64,000 nt of DNA from Acidobacteriota bacterium (GCA_016716715.1 JADJVE010000001.1:248001-312000), one strand, 5' to 3'; positions 44,101 through 52,801 are shown, numbered from the stretch's first letter. The notes: a model not told the origin generated them from the sequence alone. Translations and numbers: made by a program.

Positions 44101-45904
44101 GCGGGAGCTTGTACGGCGTGAGCGTGAAGACGACCTTGCCCCTCGTTTTCCCGTAGCTCTTGCCCGAGGGATAAATGGCGCGGACGGAAAGCGTCGCAGG
44201 CTTCTCGGCGCTCGCATACACGGCGGACGCCTTCGCGAGCGCGACGACCTCGCTCCGGGCGTCCGGGAACGACTTCGAGAACGACGCGACGTTGCCGTCG
44301 GGGTCCTTGCCGAAGAGGCGCAGGACGAACGAGTAGTCGTAATTCGGGGGGCCCGGGAGCTTCTCGGGCAGCTTGAGCGCGATCGTGGCCTTGCCCTGCG
44401 CGTCCAGGGCCACGTCGTCTGCGTCGGCGACGGGGAACGGAACCGAAACGGACTCTCCCTTCGCGGAATCCCAGCCGTACGTCGTGGCGCTCCCGGTCTC
44501 GCCGAGCCCGGCGTCCTCGACCCACTGGGGGGCCTCGGAGCGCACGCGCACGAGCTGCGCGGAGACCTTCACGCCGGGGGGCACGCCGCCCGCGTAGCGC
44601 TCGACCGCAACCTTCGCGGTCAGCGTCTCGCCGGCCCGCAGCGTTTCCGGTGCGGCGTCGACCTTGAAGAAGAAGAGCGGCTTGACGTACTCGCGCACGC
44701 GCAGCTCGCCCGCGTGGGCGGCGCCGGCCACCTTCGCGGTCACGCGGTAGACGCCGTTCAGGTCCTCGCCGTCGAGGACGAGCTCGCCGGAAAATGTTCC
44801 GAAGGCCCCGACTGGCGCCGTGACTTCCCTGACGACCGTCGTCCCGGCGAGGTCGAGGATGGAGACGCGCGCGACCTCGGGCTTGCCCGCCCACTCCGTG
44901 AAGAGCCGGGAGATGCCGGTGCCGGGCTCGCGCAGGACGCCGCGGAAGCGAACCCTCGCGCCTTTCCTGTAGAGCGGCCGGTCGGTGTAGAGGTAGACGT
45001 CCGGGAAGACGGCCGTCGTCGGGAAGAACTCCGTGTCGACGATCGCGGTCGAGTCCTTCTCCCTCAGGACCGCGAGGAGCTCCGAGTCCCTGACGTTCGG
45101 AAGGTCGAGAACGCCGTCGGCGTCCGTCTTTCCGGCCGCGACCCACGCGCCCTGGAGGTTCCTCACGTCGACCGCCACGCCCGCGGCGGGGCGGCCGTCG
45201 CGCCGGGCGACCTTCACGAGCGCGGCGCCGTCCGTCTGCTGGAGGACGGCCGAGAGGTCGTTCACGACGAGGACGACCTGGCCCTCGAGGTCGCCCTGCA
45301 GGACCTGGACGAGGTAGAAGCCCGGCGCGAGCTTCGGCAGCGCGACGACCTTCTGCCGGAACCGGCCCTCCCGCGAGAACCACCAGTCGAAGCCGGGGAC
45401 GTCGAAGGGCTCCTTCGCGTCGGCGGCGTCCGGTTCGAACGAAAACTCGTTCACGAGGTCGAACGCGCCGGGCCCCGCGACGATCTTCGCCGGGCCTTCC
45501 GACAGTCGCGTCGGCGACGGGCTCCAGGCACTGCCGCCGAAGTCGACGCGCAGACGCTTGCGCATGTCGAGGTCCGCGGCGGTGCGGAGCCAGTCGAGGT
45601 CCAGCCGCGTCTTGTTGAGGCCCGAGAAGAGGAACTTCGCGCTGTTCCACTCGACGGCCGGCTGGCGCCACGCGCGCCTGAGGTCCGCCTGGCTCGTCAC
45701 GAACTCCTTCATGTCCTTCGGGCGGTAGACGCGCACCGTGAACGGCGCCGAGCGCGTGTAGTGCAGCTCGAACTCGGGCGTCTCGGAGGCGCCGAAGTCG
45801 CGGCGCACCGTGAGCATCATCTCCTTGGCGAGGAGCGGTGTGGCCGAAAGGAAGAAGAGGCCGGAGAGGGCGAAAACAGCGGATCGGATCCCGCGGCGGT
45901 TCAT
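41099..45904 (-). CDS. yfaS: Bacterial alpha-2-macroglobulin, YfaS-like, with thioester motif
   Basis: A 1601-residue periplasmic protein with an ordinary signal peptide (VFALSGLFFLSATPLLA) and no lipobox. It has the MG-domain series with YTDRPLYRKGARVRFRGVLR at MG3, a bait-region zone near the middle, the A2M central domain (WNVSAVAVDTRGRFGEGSS) and the thioester domain with GCAEQ (C1085-Q1088). The C-terminal receptor-like region includes GDLVYVKLTF. In characterised bacterial A2Ms, bait cleavage exposes the thioester, which traps the attacking protease. The start ATG overlaps the upstream gene stop (ATGA). The E. coli yfa locus groups the same families around its A2M. Confidence 0.94.
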   Translation of the reverse strand: MNRRGIRSAVFALSGLFFLSATPLLAKEMMLTVRRDFGASETPEFELHYTRSAPFTVRVYRPKDMKEFVTSQADLRRAWRQPAVEWNSAKFLFSGLNKTRLDLDWLRTAADLDMRKRLRVDFGGSAWSPSPTRLSEGPAKIVAGPGAFDLVNEFSFEPDAADAKEPFDVPGFDWWFSREGRFRQKVVALPKLAPGFYLVQVLQGDLEGQVVLVVNDLSAVLQQTDGAALVKVARRDGRPAAGVAVDVRNLQGAWVAAGKTDADGVLDLPNVRDSELLAVLREKDSTAIVDTEFFPTTAVFPDVYLYTDRPLYRKGARVRFRGVLREPGTGISRLFTEWAGKPEVARVSILDLAGTTVVREVTAPVGAFGTFSGELVLDGEDLNGVYRVTAKVAGAAHAGELRVREYVKPLFFFKVDAAPETLRAGETLTAKVAVERYAGGVPPGVKVSAQLVRVRSEAPQWVEDAGLGETGSATTYGWDSAKGESVSVPFPVADADDVALDAQGKATIALKLPEKLPGPPNYDYSFVLRLFGKDPDGNVASFSKSFPDARSEVVALAKASAVYASAEKPATLSVRAIYPSGKSYGKTRGKVVFTLTPYKLPPVTKEIAFTTKDDGRWETPVSTDASGRLDALVTLEDRAGRPTTAEATIVVAPQKSGAPITDVSEITLLQERDTYQQGETARALVLLPEGWGEGGSDHGRIYLTVAGRRIHEQRVQKVEGLSAWIAQPILPSFGTAAYVVLGYADPVRGWIERTMTLRIPPKDKALTVSVKPQAPFVKPGQRQALTLRVTDASGRPVEAEVSVAVVDKAVLALQPEFRPPLLAFFYPLERLNLMSFYSREFQSYGYGERLARLYRPNFWLAATKPDKKDQKEDDTAYWNARVVTDADGRATVAFRLPSNQTTWNVSAVAVDTRGRFGEGSSSFGTNAPVTLSVAAPPFLRRGDTAEVRLLVANQEKKAKDVSAALTAGPGTALAAPLAVAASLAPKQEASGKGLVTLTELPASGSTALATTLTVGGEAQRFEHPLRTLPDTVLFPETRVLKQGEPFLAAAGPGESLSELRIFATNGFTAALLPSLRWLVTYPWGCAEQVTSMTVPSLVVKSLFDPKRGSPGALGNLAVGQEETWKNAVDFSAAGVARLKTLQNLDGSFAWWAGQGKGDPAMTALVLMLVSSTDDAAALKTLDAPRALGWLRDKTPNASSSEGVVATYVESRLALLGVLPAAGASAEATLRLQGAWAAASGTVLDRSLLLLALKNFSMETKPGLDRVTQDLLGSVDADVAAALDKPGSEDPARWTPLAGSWTRYPGRLGSTLAVAAHALKVHGRLDAARQKTLARRLLDRFNGRHFGSTFETSQVLVHSAWLIESELRSARALPKVRVRAGGAELPASALSARETPGGVEISVDPREAAKGPLTVDGGGEDAVFHARFVRVIPFDRAPAVPGGWDLRREFFRLNPKTGALTALEGRVAIGDLVYVKLTFRPRAGSLPWWASSYYVLTDQVPAGLTVVEEDKLYDAAPFKLGLHGAGYATRDLRSDRVTWTFSFQRAFMDRAVQTGYVLRAQYAGDFSAGVARLEDFYDEALYSQTASRRLGVDPLPDRPRAK

Positions 45905-47370
45905 GGCTCGACTCCCGTCATGACGACCGCGTCCCCGACGGCGCGGCCCGAAAAGGCGTACATCGGCAGACGATCGAGGAGCTGCATCGCGTCGACGAGC
46001 TCCTTCGGCGGAGGCGGCGGTCCCTTGTCATCCCCGCCCTTCGGCGGCGACGGCGCTTCACGCTGCCAGCCCCAGAGGAGCGCCGACCGGAGGAACCCGC
46101 CGACGTTCAGGAACGCCGCGGTCGAGATCGGTCCGCCGCTGAGGGCGCCGACGATCTTCGGCGGCGCCTGCCGGAAGGACGGTTTCCGCCCGGAGCACGC
46201 GTCCGCGACGCGCGCGAGCGCAGCCTTCGACGGGCTCAGGGCGACGACGCCGGGGCACGCGCGCGAGGCGTGGACCTCGAACGTCCGATGCCGGTTGAAG
46301 AGGGCGTCGAGGTCCGCGACGGTCTTCTCGCCGGCGCCGGAACGTGGAATGAGGAGGACCGACATGGCTTCGGCACGGCCCTCGCGGTCGCCCGTCCCCG
46401 CGCGCATTCCAAGGGACACGAGCGTGACGGGGACGTAGGCGCCCCCCCCACGCTTGCCCGGCGCCGTCCGGAAGTACTCCTCGGCCGAGGAGGCGTCGAG
46501 GTGGCCCGGGTCCGGCAGCACGGCCGTCGCGAGGAACGGCGCGTCCGCCGGAATCGCGGCGAGGAGCGCCGGGTCGAGCGACGCCGTGCCGAGCGCGTGA
46601 TGCTGAGCGAGCTGGAGCGCGGCGCCGGACGGCGTGAAGCGCGCGGCCTTCTTGTCCCAGTCGAACGTGACGCGCAGGCGCGGGCCGACGCCGAAGAGCT
46701 TTTCCAGGACGGCCGACCAGGCCGAGAAGAACTCGTCGGTGCGGAGGTCGAGCGTGGCGGCCGCGAGGCGCGGGTCGAGTGCGCAGTTGCGGGAGAGCGT
46801 CGCCGCGACGCGCGGGTCGCGGCTCAGGGCGAGGCAGCCTTTCGTCTCGACGGCGGCGAACTTCTGGAGGCGGAGCGCGAGCGGCGTGACGGAGACGGAC
46901 ACGGCGCCGCCCTCGTCGTCCGCGACCTCGCGCGCGAGGTCGGGCCCCGAGCGCAGCCCCTGCAGCACGAGATGAACGCTCGCCTGCTCGCGCGCGGTCA
47001 GGTCCGGAAACGTGATTCCGATCGGGCTCACGAGCCCGGAGGTGTGGAAGTAGCTGAGCTTCACCGGCCGCTTCTCGAGAAAGCGGTCCGCAACGAAATC
47101 GATCAGGCGGCCCGTCCAGCCGTCCTTCCCGTCGCGCCCGACGGCGTACAGCACGGGTCCGAGGCGGACCATCGTCCCGCGGGCGAGGTTCGACGCGGCG
47201 AACTCCTTCATCCAGGCGTTGTCCTTGAAGAGCGACCGGAGCCGCGCGCCGTCGGCGACGGTCAGCTCGTACTCGGGCACGAGCGCGTCGGGCGGCTCCT
47301 GCGCGGCGGCGGGCGCGGGCGCGAGAGGGAGGGCGAGGAGGAAGAGGCAGGGGAGGGCGCGGGCGTTCAT
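45901..47370 (-). CDS. yfaA: YfaA-like periplasmic protein (DUF2138)
   Basis: A 489-residue protein. The ATG at 47370 overlaps the YfaT-like stop (ATGA) and gives a signal peptide (FLLALPLAPAPAAAQ); the frame is open further upstream but only antisense-type sequence is seen there. DUF2138-like landmarks include FKDNAWMKEFAASNLARGTM, LYAVGRDGKDGWTGRLIDFV, KGCLALSRDPRVAATLSRNC and VVALSPSKAALARVADAC. The biochemical role is unknown. Its tight coupling on both sides to YfaT and YfaS matches the E. coli locus and suggests a shared complex with the A2M. Confidence 0.87.
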   Translation of the reverse strand: MNARALPCLFLLALPLAPAPAAAQEPPDALVPEYELTVADGARLRSLFKDNAWMKEFAASNLARGTMVRLGPVLYAVGRDGKDGWTGRLIDFVADRFLEKRPVKLSYFHTSGLVSPIGITFPDLTAREQASVHLVLQGLRSGPDLAREVADDEGGAVSVSVTPLALRLQKFAAVETKGCLALSRDPRVAATLSRNCALDPRLAAATLDLRTDEFFSAWSAVLEKLFGVGPRLRVTFDWDKKAARFTPSGAALQLAQHHALGTASLDPALLAAIPADAPFLATAVLPDPGHLDASSAEEYFRTAPGKRGGGAYVPVTLVSLGMRAGTGDREGRAEAMSVLLIPRSGAGEKTVADLDALFNRHRTFEVHASRACPGVVALSPSKAALARVADACSGRKPSFRQAPPKIVGALSGGPISTAAFLNVGGFLRSALLWGWQREAPSPPKGGDDKGPPPPPKELVDAMQLLDRLPMYAFSGRAVGDAVVMTGVEP

Positions 47371-47945
47371 CGGGCGTTCTCCTTCCAGCCGTTCCAGCGG
47401 AACGTGCCGAGGAAGCGCGGGTTGTCCGGGGAGGGCCGCCACTCGGGCGGGCCGCTGTCGAGGTCGTCGAGCCACACCTTGCGGACGGCGGCGCCGTCGC
47501 CGGAGGCGCCGTTGTGCCAGACGGCCAGGACGCGGCCGGGCGCGGCGCCGGGCGGGCGCAGGAGAACCATGAGGTGCCAGGCGTCCGTGCGCGGCTTCTC
47601 GGGGTTGAAGAACGCGAGGAGGTCGCCGGTCTCGACGCGGTTCCTGCCAGGTGCGCGCGACACGGCGGTGAAGTTGTACGCGAGGAGCTCGCCCGCCGAC
47701 ACGAAGGGCGCGGTCGTCCCTCCGGCGAGGCGCCACGCGGGCGCGTCCTTCCCGAGCGACTTGCGGAAGAGGAGACGCACGAAGCCCGCGCAGTCACGCT
47801 GCGCCGGATCCCAGTCGGGCCGGGGGCTTTCGGCCTGCGTGAGGGCCTCGTTCAGGAGGCGGAAACGCGCGGCGGCGACGTCGGGCGGGGCCCCCGCGAG
47901 CGCGGCGCCGGTCCCCAGCGCGAGGAGATAAGCGGCGGCGCGCAT
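47367..47945 (-). CDS. yfaT: YfaT-like periplasmic protein (DUF1175, NlpC/P60-like)
   Basis: A 192-residue protein with a signal peptide (AAYLLALGTGAALAG). The DUF1175 core is clear: RDCAGFVRLLFRKSLG, ETGDLLAFF, AWHLMVLLRP and VLAVWHNGASGDGAAVRKV, ending NPRFLGTFRWNGW. The Cys in DCAG and the His in AWHLM lie in the order of NlpC/P60-type cysteine peptidases, so activity on peptides or peptidoglycan stems is plausible but unproven. The start ATG overlaps the upstream TGA as TGATG. Confidence 0.88.
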   Translation of the reverse strand: MRAAAYLLALGTGAALAGAPPDVAAARFRLLNEALTQAESPRPDWDPAQRDCAGFVRLLFRKSLGKDAPAWRLAGGTTAPFVSAGELLAYNFTAVSRAPGRNRVETGDLLAFFNPEKPRTDAWHLMVLLRPPGAAPGRVLAVWHNGASGDGAAVRKVWLDDLDSGPPEWRPSPDNPRFLGTFRWNGWKENAR

Positions 47946-48856
47946 CAGTTTCCCGCGTCCTCGGAGTCCATCGCGTCGTCCGGGCCGGGCTTCCGCTTGA
48001 AGTCCGTCACCCACGCGGGCCACGTCTTCGCGCCCGCGGGCTTCTTCTCGAGCGTCGGGAGCCAGACGTGCGCGCGGCGCCCCTTCTCGACCCTGATCCA
48101 CGCGAGCGTCTGCGTTTCGCCCGGCTTGACGAGCGGGAGCTTCACGCGCCGGCGGATTTCGTTCGGCGTGCCGCCGAAGAGGACGATGTTGAGCGTCGCC
48201 ACGGTGTGCGCCTTGTCGCCGCTCGGCCAGTAGTTCACGTCCACGCGCGTGAAGCCGAGAGGCGGCGACGCGTGCGTGTAGAGGTACGGCCCGTAGCCCG
48301 GGCTGTCGAAGTCGCCGCCCTGCTCGTTCAGGTAGAACGTGCCGCCCGAGGGCGAGCTCGTGCGCGCCCAGAAGATGTGCTGCGTGGCGTCCTTGCCGGC
48401 CGTCTCGGGGTCGGGCGCGTCGGGCAGCGGCTCGTAGACGTGGAGGTCCGTGTAGACGCCGTCCGTGTCGCTCGTGAGGACGAGAAAGACGGGGACGGAC
48501 GGCACTTGCGCGTAGACCGTCCGCTCGGCGCGGCCCGTTCCGCCCTTGTTCGTGCCCTGCACGACGATCGCGTTCTTGCCGGACGAGGCGGGGAACTTGC
48601 GCTGGAAGGAGCCGCCCACGGTTTTCAGGAGATAGCGGTCCCCGTTGATGCTGACCGTGACCGGGTTGATCGTCGGGTCGCTCACCGTCCCGGCCACGAG
48701 GACCATGCGGTCCACGGTCCAGCCGCCGGTCGGCGCGGTGAGCGCGATCGTCGGGGCGGCCGTGCCGGCCCCCAGGATCCTGCCGGACTGGCGGGGCTCC
48801 GGCGCTTCGGAAAGCGGGAGAGCGAGGATCACTCCGAGCAGGACGGACGGATTCAT
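47945..48856 (-). CDS. yfaP: YfaP-like secreted protein (DUF2135), first gene of the yfa operon
   Basis: A 303-residue protein. Two in-frame ATGs are possible. AGGAG lies 6 bases before the one at 48856 but directly abuts the one at 48862, so 48856 is chosen. A signal-like hydrophobic start precedes an Ig-like strand set (TVDRMVLVAGTVSDPTINPV), and the DUF2135 domain follows with VFLVLTSDTDGVYTDLHVYE, GGDFDSPGYGPYLYTH and YTHASPPLGFTRVDVNYW. Such domains resemble von Willebrand or Ig-like adhesion folds. It is the head of the yfaP-T-A-S-Q transcript. Confidence 0.87.
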   Translation of the reverse strand: MNPSVLLGVILALPLSEAPEPRQSGRILGAGTAAPTIALTAPTGGWTVDRMVLVAGTVSDPTINPVTVSINGDRYLLKTVGGSFQRKFPASSGKNAIVVQGTNKGGTGRAERTVYAQVPSVPVFLVLTSDTDGVYTDLHVYEPLPDAPDPETAGKDATQHIFWARTSSPSGGTFYLNEQGGDFDSPGYGPYLYTHASPPLGFTRVDVNYWPSGDKAHTVATLNIVLFGGTPNEIRRRVKLPLVKPGETQTLAWIRVEKGRRAHVWLPTLEKKPAGAKTWPAWVTDFKRKPGPDDAMDSEDAGN

Positions 48857-48902
48857 GCGCATCTCCTGTGTCGAGCCGGCGGGCGTTCGAGGGGACGGGT
48901 CA

Positions 48903-48932
48903 GCTTAACGCTCATGAACCGGGGAAGATCAA
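48903..48932 (-). promoter_or_regulatory. Possible promoter of the yfa operon
   Basis: On the minus strand TTGATC (48932-48927) and TTAAGC (48908-48903) are 18 bases apart, a weak sigma-70-like pair about 47 bases before the YfaP start. It is the only such pair noticed in this 166-base gap. Confidence 0.25.
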
Positions 48933-48989
48933 GGCCGGTGCCGGGGCCGGGCGGCTGACACAAACACGTCCCCGCTCGCTCCGCTCTTT

Positions 48990-49008
48990 CTTTCTAAGAA
49001 ATCCTCTC
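48990..49008 (-). repeat. AT-rich 19-mer just after the symporter stop
   Basis: GAGAGGATTTCTTAGAAAG on the minus strand starts 14 bases after the symporter stop. It matches 17 of 19 bases of the plus-strand copy at 58387-58405, which also begins 12 bases after a stop codon, in the same orientation as the gene. The rest of this gap holds only the weak promoter pair. Confidence 0.4.
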
Positions 49009-49022
49009 CGAAACAGAGCGAA

Positions 49023-50357
49023 CTAGGCGAATCCTCGCGAGGCGTTCTTCACGGCGGCGCCGTCGCGCCCGAGGTACCCGGCGGGGTGTTCGTACTCGTC
49101 GGCGACCTCGGCGTTCGCGAGAATCCGGCGGGCACGCACCGTGTCGAGCTCCTTCTCCCAGCGCGACACCACGATGGCGCCGACGCCGTTTCCGATGAGG
49201 TTCGTGATGGCGCGGGCCTCGGACATGAACCGGTCGACCCCGAGGAGCAGCGTGAGCCCCGCGACGGGGATGTTGCCGACGGCCGAGAGCGTCGCCGCGA
49301 GCGTGATGAACCCTCCGCCGGTCACCGCGGCCGCGCCCTTCGAGGTGAGGAGCAGGACGGCGAGGATCTGGAGCTCCTGGGCGAACGTCACGTGCGTGTT
49401 CGTGGCCTGGGCGATGAAGAGCGTCGCGAGCGTCAGGTAGATCGACGTGCCGTCGAGGTTGAAGGAGTAGCCCATCGGGACGACGAGGCCGACGACCGGC
49501 TTGCTGCACCCGAGCCGCTCCATCTTCCGCATGAGGAGCGGGAGAGCGGACTCGGAGGACGACGTCCCGAGCACGATGAAGATCTCCTCCTTGATGTAGC
49601 GCACGAACCTCAGGATCCCGAGGCCGCAGAGCCGAAGCACGAGGCCGAGCATGAGCAAGACGAACAGGAGGCTCGTCGCGTAGAACGTCCCCATGAGCTT
49701 GCCGAGCGAGAGCAGCGTTCCGATGCCGTACTTGCCGACCGTGAACGCCATGGCGCCGAACGCGCCGATCGGCGCGACGCGCATGACGATCCCGACGATC
49801 CGGAACAGGACCTTCGAGAGGTCGTCGACGACCTTCAGGATGAACGTGCCCTTCTCCCTCAGCGCCGCGAGCGCGACGCCGAAGAGCATCGAGAAGAGAA
49901 GCACCTGGAGGATGTCGCCCTTCGCGAACGCGTCCGCGACGTCCTTCGGGATCACGTTCATGAGGAAGTCGACCGTCGAGAGGTGCTGCCCCGAGCTCGT
50001 GTAGGCCGCGATCGAGGAGGCGTCCAGCGAGGCCACGTTCACGTTCATCCCGGCGCCCGGCTTGAAGACGTTCCCGACGACCAGACCGATCGCGAGCGCG
50101 ATCGTCGTGAGAATCTCGAAGTAGACGAGCCCCTTGAGGCCGACGCGCCCGACCTTCTTGAGGTCGCCCATCTTCGCGATGCCCGTCACGACCGTGGTGA
50201 AGACGATCGGTGCGATGAGCATCTTGACGAGCTTGATGAACGCGTCGCCCAGCGGCTTCAGCGAGGCGCCGAGAGCGGGCTTGAAGTGTCCGAGAAGCGC
50301 GCCAAGGAGGACGGCGATGAGGACCTGCGCATACAGGCTGCGGGTAAGTCGTCTCAT
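49023..50357 (-). CDS. Dicarboxylate/amino acid:cation symporter (DAACS family, DctA/GltP-like)
   Basis: A 444-residue inner-membrane protein with about eight helices and two re-entrant loops. Signature elements are the serine-rich HP1 tip TSSSESALPLLM, the TM7 motif MGYSFNLDGTSIY, HP2 near SKGAAAVTGGGF, and the TM8 element TNLIGNGVGAIVV. The family imports C4-dicarboxylates, glutamate or aspartate with protons or sodium. The exact substrate is undecided. It is a single gene, transcribed toward the yfa operon. Confidence 0.95.
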   Translation of the reverse strand: MRRLTRSLYAQVLIAVLLGALLGHFKPALGASLKPLGDAFIKLVKMLIAPIVFTTVVTGIAKMGDLKKVGRVGLKGLVYFEILTTIALAIGLVVGNVFKPGAGMNVNVASLDASSIAAYTSSGQHLSTVDFLMNVIPKDVADAFAKGDILQVLLFSMLFGVALAALREKGTFILKVVDDLSKVLFRIVGIVMRVAPIGAFGAMAFTVGKYGIGTLLSLGKLMGTFYATSLLFVLLMLGLVLRLCGLGILRFVRYIKEEIFIVLGTSSSESALPLLMRKMERLGCSKPVVGLVVPMGYSFNLDGTSIYLTLATLFIAQATNTHVTFAQELQILAVLLLTSKGAAAVTGGGFITLAATLSAVGNIPVAGLTLLLGVDRFMSEARAITNLIGNGVGAIVVSRWEKELDTVRARRILANAEVADEYEHPAGYLGRDGAAVKNASRGFA

Positions 50358-50409
50358 CGCGCCTTTCTCAAGGTAGTGCCGCGCCTGGCGGGCGGCAAGG
50401 CGCGAAGCG

Positions 50410-51546
50410 TCAGGGAACGTGGGCTTCTTGCATCATGGCGTGCGCCCGCGCGAGCGCGCGGCGCTTCTCGTAAGCGGCGCGGGCGACGGCCACGTCCTCG
50501 AGGAACCAGCCGAGCTCCGAGAGAAGCAGCGCCTGCGGCCCGTCGACGAGCGCCTTGGCCGGGTGCGGGTGGAAGTCCACGAGCACCATGTTCGCGCCGG
50601 CCGCGACGGCTTGCGCCGTGACGTGCATGAGGTCGGGAATTCCGTCCGGCGCTTTCTCGCGGCTGCCGACGGAGTGCGAGGGGTCGACACAGACGGGGAG
50701 GCGCGTGAGCCGCTTGATGACGGGCACGTGCGCGAAGTCGACGAGGTTGCGATGCGGGTCGCCCAGGTTCGTCTTGACTCCGCGCAGGCCGAAGACGATC
50801 TGCGAGTTGCCCTCGGAGGCGAGGTACTCGGCGGCGTTCAGAGACTCGTTGAGCGTGATCCCGAATCCGCGCTTCACGAGGACGGGGAAGACCGTCTGCC
50901 GGCCCACCGTCTTCAGCAGCTCGAAGTTCTGGATGTTGCGCGTCCCGATCTGGAGCATGACCCCGGTGGGGCGGCCCGTCTTCTCGAGGCACTCGGCGAT
51001 CTCGTCGATGTGGCTCTCGTGCGTGATCTCCATCGCGATGACGCGGATGCCGTGCTTGCCCGCCTTCTCGAAAACCCACGGGAGGCAGCTCTTCCCGTGG
51101 CCCTGGAAGGCGTACGGGTTCGTGCGCGGCTTGTACGCGCCCATGCGTGTCGTGGTCTGGCCGAAAGACGCGAGCGCGGCGAACATCGCGTCGGCGTTCT
51201 CCGGCGTGTCGACGGCGCAGAGCCCGGCGAAGACGTGCAGGTTGTCCTGCGAGAACTCGACGCCGTTGTACGTGAAGCCGCTCGCGCGCCGGTCGTCCTT
51301 GTGGCGGCCGATGACGCGGTATTCCTGCGACACGCGCACGACGCGCTCGACGCCCGGAAGCACGGCGACGTCCTCGACGGCGAGGCGATGCGTGTCGCCG
51401 ATGAGGTAGACCTCGGTGACGGTCTTTTCGGCGCCGCGGACCTTGTGGACCTTGATCTCGATGCCGGGCAGGCGGCCGAGCGCGTCCATGAGCTCCTTCT
51501 CGGCTGCGGCGTTCTTCGCGGTGGCTTCGTCGACGAGGACGATCAC
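50410..51546 (-). CDS. aroF: 3-deoxy-7-phosphoheptulonate (DAHP) synthase, type I-beta
   Basis: A 378-residue enzyme. Residues 1-75 form a ferredoxin-like regulatory domain as in the Thermotoga-type enzyme. The KDO8P/DAHP synthase barrel has GAYKPRTNPYAFQGHG, the metal-binding Cys in GLCAVDTPEN, IGTRNIQNFELLK, PVLVKRGFG and PVCVDPSHSVGSRE. It condenses phosphoenolpyruvate and erythrose 4-phosphate, the first step of the shikimate pathway. The GTG at 51546 overlaps the pheA stop (GTGA). Pairing with PheA makes a phenylalanine-directed operon, with allosteric control probably through the N-terminal domain. Confidence 0.94.
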   Translation of the reverse strand: MIVLVDEATAKNAAAEKELMDALGRLPGIEIKVHKVRGAEKTVTEVYLIGDTHRLAVEDVAVLPGVERVVRVSQEYRVIGRHKDDRRASGFTYNGVEFSQDNLHVFAGLCAVDTPENADAMFAALASFGQTTTRMGAYKPRTNPYAFQGHGKSCLPWVFEKAGKHGIRVIAMEITHESHIDEIAECLEKTGRPTGVMLQIGTRNIQNFELLKTVGRQTVFPVLVKRGFGITLNESLNAAEYLASEGNSQIVFGLRGVKTNLGDPHRNLVDFAHVPVIKRLTRLPVCVDPSHSVGSREKAPDGIPDLMHVTAQAVAAGANMVLVDFHPHPAKALVDGPQALLLSELGWFLEDVAVARAAYEKRRALARAHAMMQEAHVP

Positions 51547-52715
51547 GGGGCGGCCTCCGGGAGGCGGTCGACCCGCCCCTTCTTCGTGGTGCGGGCGGGG
51601 TACGAGCCGAGAACCTTCAGGTACGGGCACTCGGCGGAGAGCGCGGCGACCGCGCGCGAGGCGGCGTCCTCGCCGGCGGCGCCCTCGAAGTCCACGTAGA
51701 AGAGGTACTCCCACGGGTGGCGCGGCACGGGCCGCGACTCGAGCTTCGTGAGGTTCAGGCCGTGCGCGTCGAGGACGTTCAGGCAGTGCGCGAGCGCGCC
51801 GTGGCGGTGCGGGGTCGAAAAGACGAGCGAGGTCTTCGCGGGGATGCGCGGGTCGAGCGCGATCGGGATCGCGGACACGACGACGAACCGCGTCCAGTTC
51901 TCCTCCTGGTCCGCGAGGTCGCGCGCGAGGACGACGAGGCCGTGGAGGGCGCCCGCCTCTTCCGAGGCGATCGCGGCGAGCGCGGGGTCGCCGGACTCCT
52001 TGACGAAACGCGCGGCCTCGGCCGTGTCGACGTAAGGCACGGCCGTCGCGCCCGCGATCTGCGCGAGGAAGCGCCCGCACTGCGCGAGCGCCTGCGGGTG
52101 CGAGGCGACGCGCCGGATTTTCTCGAGCGCCGCGCCCGGCAGCGCGAGGAGGCAGTGCCGCACCTCGAGGATCTCCTCGCCGACGATCTTCAGCTCCGTG
52201 TGGCGGATGAGGTCGTACGTCTCGTTGATCGAGCCGGCGGTCGTGTTCTCGATCGGGAGGAACGCGTAGCCGGCGTCGCCCCGCTCGGCCGCGGCGAGCG
52301 CGGCCGCGAACGTCGGGAAGCCCGCGAAGTCCGTCGCGGCGGACCCGAAGTACTTGCGCGCGGCGATGTGGCTGTACGCGCCCTCGGCTCCCTGGAACGC
52401 GACGCGGTGCGCGTTCCCGAGGGAGCGTTCGGCCGCCTTGCGGTCGAGGAGCGCCTCCTCCTGCGCCTTGACGGACATCGCGATGACTTCGCGGAAGATC
52501 TCCGTCGCGCGGAACGCGTCGAGGCCCAGCTCCTTCGCCTGCGCCTCGACCTTCGCGAGGAGCGCGCTTTCGCGCGCGTGGTCGCGCAGGAACGGGACGC
52601 CCCTGCTCTTGAGACGCCCGACCTCCGCGACGAACTTCAGGCGGAGCGCCAGCGTTTCGAGCAGCTGCCGGTCCGTCTCGTCGATTCGTCGTCTCAGGTC
52701 GTCGAGCGTGTCCAT
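51543..52715 (-). CDS. pheA: Bifunctional chorismate mutase / prephenate dehydratase
   Basis: A 390-residue P-protein. Residues 1-90 are an AroQ chorismate mutase (LDDLRRRIDETDRQLLETLA). Residues about 100-285 are the prephenate dehydratase (RVAFQGAEGAYSHIAARKYF, PIENTTAGSINETYD, NWTRFVVV). The C-terminal ACT domain contains TSLVFSTPHRHGALAHCLNV and the ESRP phenylalanine-binding motif, so feedback inhibition by phenylalanine is expected. It converts chorismate to phenylpyruvate. It is the first gene of a coupled pair with DAHP synthase. Confidence 0.96.
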   Translation of the reverse strand: MDTLDDLRRRIDETDRQLLETLALRLKFVAEVGRLKSRGVPFLRDHARESALLAKVEAQAKELGLDAFRATEIFREVIAMSVKAQEEALLDRKAAERSLGNAHRVAFQGAEGAYSHIAARKYFGSAATDFAGFPTFAAALAAAERGDAGYAFLPIENTTAGSINETYDLIRHTELKIVGEEILEVRHCLLALPGAALEKIRRVASHPQALAQCGRFLAQIAGATAVPYVDTAEAARFVKESGDPALAAIASEEAGALHGLVVLARDLADQEENWTRFVVVSAIPIALDPRIPAKTSLVFSTPHRHGALAHCLNVLDAHGLNLTKLESRPVPRHPWEYLFYVDFEGAAGEDAASRAVAALSAECPYLKVLGSYPARTTKKGRVDRLPEAAP

Positions 52716-52801
52716 GTTGGAACCCTCGATGTTACGGGATCGGCGCCGGTAGGGCCTGTGGGCCGCGCCGATCTGCTATTCTCCGCGGTCCGATCGAGTG
52801 C

